From positions 1 to 20,531 of the forward strand of contig MLAK01001329.1 in assembly GCA_001839685.1 (NCBI GenBank): a stretch of 20,531 bases of DNA, given 5' to 3'. This DNA is from Tritrichomonas foetus. Taxonomy: Eukaryota; Parabasalia; Tritrichomonadida; Tritrichomonadidae. The notes under the pieces are model-generated. The model saw only the letters and a program-made list of their open reading frames with translations. It had not been told where the DNA came from and ran no database searches. The position numbers and the translations under genes are program-made. Below, one piece after another: positions 1 through 9,200 of the stretch (position 1 is the stretch's first letter; every line of letters starts with the position of its first letter).

Positions 1-790
1 AATCGATTGAGTTCATTCATGGGGTATTAATGAAAAATAGAATGGGGGAAATGGTCGATGTTGGGGCTTTATGTTTTGGGTTATTTTTGAATTGATGGTG
101 GTGATGACGTNAAANGTTTTAGGGGGTCGTAATGACTCAAACATAATATATACCGTTTACTAAAAAAAAATTAATATTGACATCCTTAGTTCTCTCAAAA
201 AAAATAGAATATAGATGAGATTCTATTTATCAGTAATTCCGAAACAGATTTTTAATTAACTTCTTGATTGCATTATATACATGACATATAATAACATATT
301 AAAACTTCAGAGAGATTAATCAATGAGGGATCTGTTTGCACATTCAATCACTAGATCTGTTTGGCAAAAAAACAAAAGCTCAGAAAAAAAATTTAGGAAG
401 AACTTTTTGAATGACCATCTCAATCTTTCCACGGTTATTCTGGTTGCAGAATTGCCCGGCTTTTAATCATGAAAATTTCTTTAATAAAACCAACACTTTA
501 GTGTCACTATTTTCTTCAAATAGACATTTTTAGATATTTCACTCTCAGGGTTTCGCTTTGCCTTGGTTTAATCCTGGCCCTTCCAGAAGGTTCTTTGTAT
601 TTCAGGAATTAATTTTCGTGACAATGGAAAAGTGAAACCCAAATGAGGGACTCAACATTCTTTCACAAAAGTTATCAGTCAAGCATATTCAATATCTCTT
701 CATGAAGCTAAATCTTTTCTTTGGTTTGATTCATAAACGTTGTACCTCACAATTCCAATAGTATTCAAATTTGATTTCTCAGAAAATATT

Positions 791-808
791 GAAAGATAAT
801 TATCTTTC
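791..808. repeat. Perfect 18-bp palindrome GAAAGATAATTATCTTTC
   Basis: The 18 bases equal their own reverse complement. The core word AGATAATT or a close variant recurs on the + strand near 860, 900 and 933, so the palindrome opens a small cluster of GATAA-type words about 500-630 bp upstream of the kinase gene. It could be a binding site for a dimeric protein, or chance in AT-rich DNA. Confidence 0.5.
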
Positions 809-1396
809 GCTTGAAATCGCTGTCATCCCTTCCTACCGTTCTAATAAAAATAATATATGAGATAATTATATGATAATCTTAGTAAACATGCATAAAAATG
901 AGATAATTTATATTATTTATCAAATAAATATGAAGATAATTGAATACTGATATTTCTATCTTATTTAATAAGAGTAATAAATTTATATTGAAAAGGATTT
1001 TTGTTGAACTTATGGTAAATTTCTTTCACAAAAAATATTTTTGAAAATCCGAATATATCTCTTCTAGTGATTCATTTATTCCTTTTTATAATAGGTATTT
1101 ATTATTTTTCTATAGGTGTTCAATTAAAGTACAGATTTTATTATTTTTGTACACACTCAGGTTATTGGTATCTGTGTTTATTGATTCTCTCTTTCATATT
1201 GGCTTTTTCTTTGAAACTCTCTCGAAAAGTTAGGAAATGCATTTTCTCTTCATAACTACTCAGAAATAATCACGAGTATTCACGGTTTTTTCACAAATTT
1301 CTAAATCGTTCTCATGATTTGTTAAAAAATAAATATAAATTCCACACAATTATTTTGAATTCCTCAGAAAAAAAATTCAATTCCTGATAGATAAAA

Positions 1397-1401
1397 TCAC
1401 A
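1397..1401 (+). promoter_or_regulatory. Candidate initiator (Inr) TCACA for the kinase gene
   Basis: TCACA fits the trichomonad initiator consensus TCA-Py-(T/A), in which transcription starts at the A. It lies about 25 nt before the ATG at 1424, giving the short 5' leader usual in these organisms. The consensus is established for Trichomonas vaginalis; its use here is inferred. The motif is short enough to occur by chance. Confidence 0.3.
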
Positions 1402-1423
1402 GAATTTCACCCAAAATCGTTCA

Positions 1424-2737
1424 ATGAAAACCACAGTCGTTTGCCCAAACAAGATCGGACCGTACCAACTTCGCGATACAATTGGATCCGGTGCATTTGC
1501 TGTCGTAAAACTTGCATATCTTCCCGAAAACAAAAAATATTACGCCTGTAAAATCATTGCAAAACAACGACTTGAACGAATGAAGGACAAAACTCGTTTC
1601 GAACAAGAAATAAGAATACAACAACAAATGAGGCACTCCCACATCGTCCAGCTCGTCGATTTATTTAAAGATACGTTAAATTATTACGTTGTTATAGAAT
1701 TTTGCCCAAACGGTGACCTTTTCGCTAAAATTGTCGCAAACAAAAAATTGACTGAGGAGCAGGCACAAATTTATTTCCGTCAAATTATTGAAGGTTTAGC
1801 TTATATTCATTCAATGAATGTTGCTCATCGTGATTTAAAACCAGAAAATATTCTTTTGGACGAGAATGGATTAATTAAAATCTCGGATTTCGGGTTAAGC
1901 AAATATTTAGGAAATAATGGCCTTACTGGCACATCCTGCGGATCCCCTTGCTATGCGGCCCCAGAGGTGATTTCGGGGCAGACCTATGACCCTAAGAAAA
2001 GTGACATGTGGAGTTGTGGCGTAATATTATATGCAATGGTTACAGGACAGCTTCCATGGACGAAACGTAATCAGCAGCAACTCTATCATCAAATTAAGAA
2101 AGCCAGTTTTAACATTCCATCGTATGTTTCTTCAAAATGTTCAGATTTAATAAACAAACTGATAAATGTTAATCCGCTGACAAGATATACAACAGAAGAT
2201 GTTCTTGAGCATCCGTTCATGTGCGACACTAGTCTTAATCACAACGAGCAATCCAATACCGACAACAAATTATTGATGAATTCACAAGGGCGAATAAACA
2301 ATAGTAGCAACCGTTTGGTATCATTACGCATGCTTGACTTTTTCTTTGAAAGGGAAGATTCCCTCCCAATGATCAAAAACACAAGTTTATGCGTAAGCAC
2401 TGGCAATTTCCAACTCACAAAAGAAAAACAAAAGAAAAACAACGGACATTGTAAAGCTTTAGAATTTACGAAAACTGCAAAAATGATCACGAAAGGGCAA
2501 AAATCATCTTTTAAAGTATCGCATAATGAGGGAAAGCCTAGAGCGAATCCTGTTGGTATCAAACCTGCACTTTCGAATTTCAATGCACAATTTGAACCAT
2601 TCGATAAGAATGTTGAGTCTGAAGAAGAAAAAGAGAAAATTCCACAATGGAAAGATGTTGTAAAGAAGGCTAGACATAAAAAACCAGTACTTGTTAAGCC
2701 GAAGTGTGCACTCAATTCTATAATGGAATCTGTGTAA
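1424..2737 (+). CDS. CAMK/SNF1-type serine/threonine protein kinase
   Basis: This 437-residue protein transfers phosphate from ATP to Ser/Thr of protein substrates. The catalytic domain spans about residues 14-266 and every key element is present: Gly loop GSGAFAVV (21-28), ATP-binding Lys43 (ACKII), helix-C Glu62, catalytic loop HRDLKPEN (135-142, base Asp137), DFG (155-157) and APE (179-181). The activation loop GTSCGSPCYAAPE aligns with that of AMPK/SNF1, so Thr170 is the likely site for an upstream kinase. It should therefore be active and belongs to the CAMK group, near CAMKL/SNF1. The remaining 170 residues are Lys/Ser/Asn-rich with no UBA, KA1 or calmodulin-binding domain that I can recognise, so I do not call it a true AMPK alpha. 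The ATG at 1424 sits directly before the domain with a short spacer to a possible initiator. It is a monocistronic unit ending in TAA, 42 nt before a poly-T run. Confidence 0.93.
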   Translation: MKTTVVCPNKIGPYQLRDTIGSGAFAVVKLAYLPENKKYYACKIIAKQRLERMKDKTRFEQEIRIQQQMRHSHIVQLVDLFKDTLNYYVVIEFCPNGDLFAKIVANKKLTEEQAQIYFRQIIEGLAYIHSMNVAHRDLKPENILLDENGLIKISDFGLSKYLGNNGLTGTSCGSPCYAAPEVISGQTYDPKKSDMWSCGVILYAMVTGQLPWTKRNQQQLYHQIKKASFNIPSYVSSKCSDLINKLINVNPLTRYTTEDVLEHPFMCDTSLNHNEQSNTDNKLLMNSQGRINNSSNRLVSLRMLDFFFEREDSLPMIKNTSLCVSTGNFQLTKEKQKKNNGHCKALEFTKTAKMITKGQKSSFKVSHNEGKPRANPVGIKPALSNFNAQFEPFDKNVESEEEKEKIPQWKDVVKKARHKKPVLVKPKCALNSIMESV

Positions 2738-2776
2738 TTTTGTTATGTTTGTAAATTTAGAGATAATCTTTGGATT

Positions 2777-2778
<2 letters not shown>

Positions 2779-2807
<29 letters not shown>
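2779..2807. repeat. Poly-T run, 29 nt
   Basis: This is an uninterrupted run of 29 T on the + strand, starting 42 nt after the kinase stop codon. It may be a simple slippage tract or contribute to 3'-end formation. A similar but longer run lies after the surface-protein gene at 12941-12978. Its exact length is prone to sequencing error. Confidence 0.9.
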
Positions 2808-2809
<2 letters not shown>

Positions 2810-3069
2810 TGTAACTTTACTTAATCTTCTTTAGACTAGATTTTCCAATTTTTATAAATTTCAATCGCTACTGTAATCTATTCTAATTTTCGACATTTTT
2901 TGTTTTCCACAATCAGGAATTTTTATCTTTTTTCACGTTTTCATCATTTAGATGAGGAATTGATCTAACATGATGTGAGTGATTACTCTGATGAAATGTC
3001 GATGTTGACAGATTTCTTGGTGATCAGATTAAACTCATCAGAATTTGATGTGTATGGATTTTCAGAAAA

Positions 3070-3090
3070 ATTTGATCTGTCAGATCAAAT
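3070..3090. repeat. 21-bp dyad, ten-base arms around one base
   Basis: Arms ATTTGATCTG (3070-3079) and CAGATCAAAT (3081-3090) are perfect reverse complements around a single T. It lies about 130-150 bp upstream of the preferred TOR start, among other GATCA words. This form suits a homodimeric DNA-binding protein, though it also falls inside the unassigned frame at 2996-3265. Confidence 0.55.
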
Positions 3091-3200
3091 GACACAAAGG
3101 TTCATTGAAATTTTAATACCACTTTTTCAAAGATCAGCAATCTTTTTCATAAGACATGATAAACTTTTTCATAAACATTGGTCAACTTTTTATGAATCAA

Positions 3201-3205
3201 TCATT
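3201..3205 (+). promoter_or_regulatory. Candidate initiator TCATT for the TOR gene
   Basis: TCATT matches the trichomonad initiator consensus TCA-Py-(T/A). Its A lies 16 nt before ATG 3219, a typical leader length. This favours 3219 as the start over the upstream ATG at 3156, although a second match, TCATA at 3147-3151, lies just before 3156. Confidence 0.35.
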
Positions 3206-3218
3206 TCAACTTTTTTCG

Positions 3219-6200
3219 ATGAGCGAAAAGTCGGAAAAAGCTATAGATTCGACTTTCCAGCATGAATCATCACAAAGCTATGCGACCCTACAAATGCATA
3301 TCGACCAAGTTATTTCAATGAGCATCAATTCGCCAATTGGCCCAAACAATATCGCCATCTCCGGTTTCCAACAATACGTTGCCTCAAAATTTCGCCAGTT
3401 GTATGCAATAAATGAAGCCAAATCATTTCTAAACGATGTTTTCGTTTCAATTTCGTTTCATTCTCTCCATAACGATAGTTCGCTCTATTTAATTTTCGCA
3501 GCCGCTTTAATTGAAATCGACATTGGAGACAAATCTTTTAAAGCAAATCGAATTGCCAAAGATTTAAACAATTTAACCCCATTAAATTATAATTTCTACT
3601 CAACCGCTTCGAACAACAGTTTAAATAATAGTGCAAGCTCTTATTCAAATTTGTTTTTAAATAATATTAAATACAATAATTATAATAATGACAATTGGAA
3701 TATTTGGTATATCTTTGAAAAAGTTCTTTTATGGCTTAAAAAGCAGCTTGGAACAGCTATGAATGTTACTGTAAATATGCTGCGTGATAAAATGATTCAA
3801 TGGTTTGTTCCATCAAACAATATTTCTTATTTGTCATCACTTCACATTTTAAACATATTATTAAGGCACTTCCCAATTTCTATTACAAACATGTTAGGTG
3901 ATGCAGAAAGAATAGTTCTTCATTCTATTCAATCTGATGAAGAATCTATTCGTGATCTAGGCTGTCAAACACTTGAATCAGCTTTGAGCATCAAAGATAC
4001 ACCTTTCCATTTTATGTGTATTTCAATTTCACATCTTCTATTCTCTGAAACTAATGTTCCAAGTGAAGGTTTAATAAATGCTGTATATTCTGTAATCAAA
4101 TCAGCACCAGGAATTAGCACCTTATTTACTTTTGCTGAAGCACCCATTGAAAGACTTGCACATGAACAATCTTCGACTAATTTCAAACTTTTGGTCTTAT
4201 CTTATCGTTGTACACCTATTTTGTTTACCGATGAAGATATCACCCGAATTATGTCATTATTTATGCAATTTATGAATAAAAAGAATTTACGGAAGATGAC
4301 TTTAACATCACTTGGGGAAATAGGATTTTTATCATTTAATCGACTTCAAGAAGATCATCAAAAAGATGTTAAAAGTTTAATTTCTGCAATTTGGCCTAAA
4401 AATGTCAAGACAGAAGAAGAAGGTTTCGCATTACTTTCTTTGATTTCTCCAAATGATCCAAATTTTGCAGATCAATTTAATTCAGTCTTAGCTTTACCAC
4501 TTTCAAAGTTAATACTTGATGGAATTCGTAAATTTGTCAAAAATTATCCAGCAACATCATCATCAATTCGAAAAAGGCTTATTCCACTTTTTACGCCAAT
4601 TATTTGTGATCTTAAAGATCATAGTTTAGCTTTGGATTCACTGGAAACAATGATATTCCTCCAATATGCGAAAAATGAAGTAACACTTCCATTATTGGTT
4701 CAATATTCACAACTATTATCTGTTGACGATGCACAATTAAGTGGTAAAATGGCAGATTTCCTGATTTATTTTCAAAATGATTTCCCAATTCTTCGATTTA
4801 GACTGATTTCATTTATTAGTTGTTCAACATTTGATGATCTTCGGGTTTCAGTTTTTCGACGAATAGCTTATTCAAATGAATTATGCGATTTATGTAAATC
4901 TTTATTAAATGATCGAAATTCTAAATTAGCTTTAGAAACAATGAAGATATTTTGTGAATATTATGAAAAAGAAACAATTCGTGCATTTTTAAATGATTCT
5001 ATTGTAAGGTTTCCGTATTATGATAGTACAAGATATCGCCATTTTATTAAAATGTATCTTTTGGCAGCGCATCGATTTCTAGATTTATTTGAACCGATTT
5101 GTGATGTTGCTTTTCATAATTTCTTACAAATTCAATTTCATTTTCCTGCGTCCTTAGAACTTTTATCACTTCTTTTAAAGCTAAAACCGCAAAGTGATCG
5201 AAAAATAATAGAAATTTTAGAAACTCATTTGAAATTCCATTCAACTATAATGATTCTGAAATCTTCACTCGATCTTTTATTATCTGTAATTAAATATACC
5301 GAAATTACTTTAAGTGACAAGCTTTTAAGTCAGCTATATGAGGTTTCACGATTTGCTGAAGATCGAGATTTACAAAATAAACTATTCCATGTTGTTTCAT
5401 ATTTAGCTAAACTTGAACCGATTCGTACAGCTAAATTCAAACGTAATGAATTTGGTGCGATCCCTTTAATTTATTCCTTGGGTAGTCGAAATGCTTTTAC
5501 ATCATTAACTTATGCCTCTGTTGCTGTTTCTTTGAATTTATTATTTGAAATTGTTGGAGATGATTCTTTAGCATCACTACATTTCAGTGCACTTGAAGCA
5601 TTAATTCGAATTTTAAAGAATTTTCGATATATTGGTGATTCGTTATCTGAAATTTTAGTGAAGAAAATGAGTATTTTCATAGCGAATAGTATTCCATCAA
5701 CTGTATCACTTTTCTTGAATAACTTTTCTTTATTTGCAATGGTTTTCGGTGATAAACTAAAATCTGTCATTCCAAATGTAATAGACATTATTTGTAAGAA
5801 TTGGGGAACACTAGATATTTCATTACTTTTGCGAATTACTGAATGGATCATTATGTTTTACAAATCGGCATTTAAACCATACATTTTCCGAATTACAAGT
5901 TTGTTTATTTCAGATTTATTTGCAAGACCTCCAGAATCAGTCAACTTAATTTTTTCAACATTTGTTTCATATGGATCGATGATCAGAGAAGTTCATTCCC
6001 TTGTTATTCCTGCTTTTCTTGATTGGATTGATAACACAAATGCCAACTCTTCAATCATTAATGATGTTTTAATGAAACTTCGCAGTATTTTAATTTATTT
6101 AAATGATCCAACGTATGGATTAACAATTTTAAGGACTTTATCATCATTGATTCAAAGAATGCCAGAAGATTCACATGAAAGAATCATGGATATATTTTGT

Positions 6201-9200
6201 ATTATTGTAATTCATATGAAATCCGATTTTATCATTTTTTATCCTGAATTCTCCAAACTCATTGAACAACATCAAACTCCACAATTAAAAGAAGTCATTC
6301 AATGTTTGGCAGAACGACGACAAATTCCAAGAAATATCATTTCTAATTTTCGACCAAGTTTCATTGAATCCAAGCAAAAATCCAAAGCATCCCGAAGTTT
6401 TGATGTTTCTTATGATTCTAGTGATTATAAACCGCCGAAATTCACATTACCGTCTAAAGACTTCTCACAGGCATCATGGGAACAATGGATTGATGACACT
6501 GCAACATTATTTATTCAAAGCTCAATGTCAAAAGCAATTTCCGCTTCTTCAGCAATTTCCGAAAAACATAATCATATGAAAATGTCACTTTTCCCGATTG
6601 CTCTTGCTCTTTCTGTTGCCATGTCTAAAAACAATCAGATATGGAAAGATTTATTTACTTCTGTTTTTACATCAGATGCACCGTTGTTCATTGTGAGATT
6701 ATTTTTATCAACAATTGAATTTCTTGAAGCTGTTCATATTGAGAGACCAATTTCATGTGAAATTTTAGCTGAAAAAGCTCTAGATGCTGGTCAAATTGCA
6801 CAATCACTAAGATATACAGAAATAATTTTCAAAATAAATCCAATGGATCATTATGAACAATTAATTCGATTGAATCAGAAATTGGGTCTTCAATCAAGTG
6901 CAAATGGTGTATTTCGTTATATTAAAAATTCATCCCAAAAGGTTTCATTTGGTGATGAAGAATTAATTCAACTCCTTGGATTTTGGGAAGATGCTTTGAT
7001 AGACATTAATTCAAAATTAGATGAAAATCCAAATGACTCCAATCTTCTTGAAAGTAAAATGACTTGTTTATATCAACTTTCTCGATTTGAAGAGCTTGGT
7101 CAAATTGCTGAGAAAATTTCTCCAATTTTCGCAGCAATCTCTGCTTGGAATAAATTAGATATAAAAGGATTTAAAGAATCATTTGCTAAAGTTCAATTTA
7201 GTGATGATGATACATCAAATATACCTCAATCATTTATCGTATATCATATTATTTACTTAGTTTCAACTGGAAAATATGACAAAGCGAAAGAATTAATCGA
7301 AATTGCAAGAAATAATTATGCCACAAATCTTTTCCCCTTACTTCTTGATGATTATGAACGTGTTAAGCCAATTATCTTAAAAGGGACAATTCTCTGTGAA
7401 ATTGAAGAGATTATTAATATTAAAGAAAACGAATCCAATTTATCTGAAAGTGCATTAAAATCAATTAAAAAAGTTTGGAATAAAAGATTGTTTAATGTTA
7501 TTGATAATGAAAATAACCAAAAAGCGTTATATGGTCTTATACTTGTTCGTTCCTTCCTTTTAGATAAAAAAGAAATGAATAATTTATGGAACATTTATCT
7601 TGATTGCGCAAAGAAGAAAGGATTAACGGAAATGTCAAAAACAGCATTAAATCAAACAGGAAACAATTCAAGAGCAGAATTTATGAAAATTAAATCCCTA
7701 TATAATTCTTCTCCTAATGAAGCACTTATTTTACTACAGGAAAAATATTCACGTGATAAATGTAATCCTTACACTCTTTGTAAATGGTTAATGAAAGTAG
7801 GAAATTATCGTGAAGCTGAAAAAGTAATACTTGATGTCATCGCAAACCCAAATACAAATATTCCTTCATCCCCAAGCTCATCAAAACGTGGCGGACTTTT
7901 ACAGAAACGTAAATCCAATCTTGAAGATGACGACAAGTATTTGAAAACAACCTATAATAATAGTTTTGGCTTGAGTAATTCGAATGGCTCACTCAATATG
8001 AACACTCAACTGAGCTCAATTAATGCGAATAAAAATTGGAAAGCCTATTTCCTGTTTTCAAATTGTTGTGAATCTTCAATTCAATCATTTGAAGCTTTGC
8101 TTCATTGTGTTGCTTTGAATCCAACAGGTGCCTTAAAATTTACCCCAAAAATCTTTTCTACTTTGTTTTCCTATAAAAATGCAGAAGATAAATTATTAAT
8201 GATTGAATCATTTCGATCGAATTTCTCAACAATTCCTTCAAAAGTATGGCTTTTCCATCTTCCACAAATTATATCCATGCTTGGTACAGAATTTAATGAT
8301 TTAATGATTGAACTACTTCTTTACATTGCAACTGAGCATTGTCAAGATGTTGTTCAATCTTTAGTTGCTTCATCAAGAAGTGGCAAAAACTGCTCTGATA
8401 TTTTGAATGCTCTTAAGTCTGAGCATCCAAAAATCATCGAGGAACTAACTATGTTTTCAGATGAACTCATCCGAATTGCATCATGTTGGTATGAAATTTT
8501 TAATTCCTGGCTTGATGAAGCTTCAAGAAGCTATGTTGTTCCTAAAGAACGAGATAAATTTGAGAAAATTTTAGCTAAAATTCAAAAATTCTTCTCACAA
8601 CAGCCAACTTCAATAATTGAGCTTCAATTTGTAACTGAATTTGGACCATTTCTTTCACGTGCTGAAGATTACTATAGTCAGTATCTCAGAACTAAAGAAG
8701 AAATGTATATTCATCAAATTTGGGAAGTTTATGTTCTGGTTTTCAAAAAACTCCGTTCCACACTTGAAAAATTCACTAGTTTTAATTTGCATGATGTTTC
8801 CCCTTGGCTTTCAAAAAATATGAGAGATAGTCAATTAACTGTCCCATTCTGTCCTGATGATGTCCATGTAAAATTGTTTTATGAAAGAATTACAATCATC
8901 AGTTCTAAACAAAGACCAAGAAAACTATTAATTCTTGGTGACAATGGCCGTCATTATTCATTCTTATTAAAAGCAAATGAAGATACACGTTTAGATGAAA
9001 GAATAATGCAATTCTTCACACTTTATAATAGCCTTGTTCCTCAAAGAAGTTTATGTATTACTACATATGGAATTCGGCCGTTATCAAACAATGTTGGCTT
9101 AATTGGATGGGTTTCTGAATGCAAAACATTGTTTGATATTCTTCGTGAATATAGAGAAAGGTGGGGTGTTGATGTTAATGCAGAAATGCATACTACGTTA

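Larger units (their letters stand above)
1..1423. other. Intergenic region with no supported gene
   Basis: This is AT-rich spacer in which every frame is broken by stops. The only frame open from the left edge (from base 3) ends at a TGA at 93-95 after 30 codons. All complete genes here end in TAA and the peptide is unremarkable, so I do not call it a gene tail. A 62-codon frame at 1067-1255 begins with GTG, is almost all Phe/Ile/Leu/Tyr, and looks like AT-rich noise. Bases 111 and 115 are N. A 10-base direct repeat GATCTGTTTG occurs at 329-338 and 354-363. AGATAAT words cluster at about 790-940. Confidence 0.7.
2738..3218. other. Spacer between the kinase and TOR genes
   Basis: The 481-bp spacer holds a poly-T run (2779-2807), many TGATC/GATCA words between 2960 and 3130, a near-perfect dyad (3070-3090) and initiator-like TCATA/TCATT words (3147, 3201). 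An out-of-frame reading frame from ATG 2996 to a TGA at 3263-3265 crosses into the TOR gene and is listed separately. Confidence 0.6.
2996..3265 (+). other. Unassigned 89-codon frame overlapping the TOR start
   Basis: From ATG 2996 a frame of 89 codons ends at TGA 3263-3265, overlapping the first 47 bases of the TOR gene in another frame. Its codon choice (TCA, GAT, AAA, CAT, few rare codons) looks more gene-like than most spacer frames here, and it has a mixed composition rather than only Phe/Ile/Tyr. I recognise no domain. It ends in TGA, unlike the complete genes. It could be chance, an upstream ORF, a decayed gene 5' end, or an N-terminal part of TOR cut off by a sequence error near 3210. 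Low confidence that it is expressed. Confidence 0.15.

Noticed and set aside
3..95. Possible C-terminal tail of a gene entering from the left
   Set aside because: Only 30 codons, ends in TGA while the complete genes use TAA, and has no recognisable content.
1067..1255. 62-codon hydrophobic frame
   Set aside because: It begins with GTG, is made almost wholly of codons expected from AT-rich spacer, and has no initiator or homologue that I recognise.
2239..2715. 158-codon minus-strand frame inside the kinase tail
   Set aside because: Antisense shadow of the kinase's C-terminal region; Phe/Ser/Leu-rich as expected from Lys/Glu/Asn codons read backwards.
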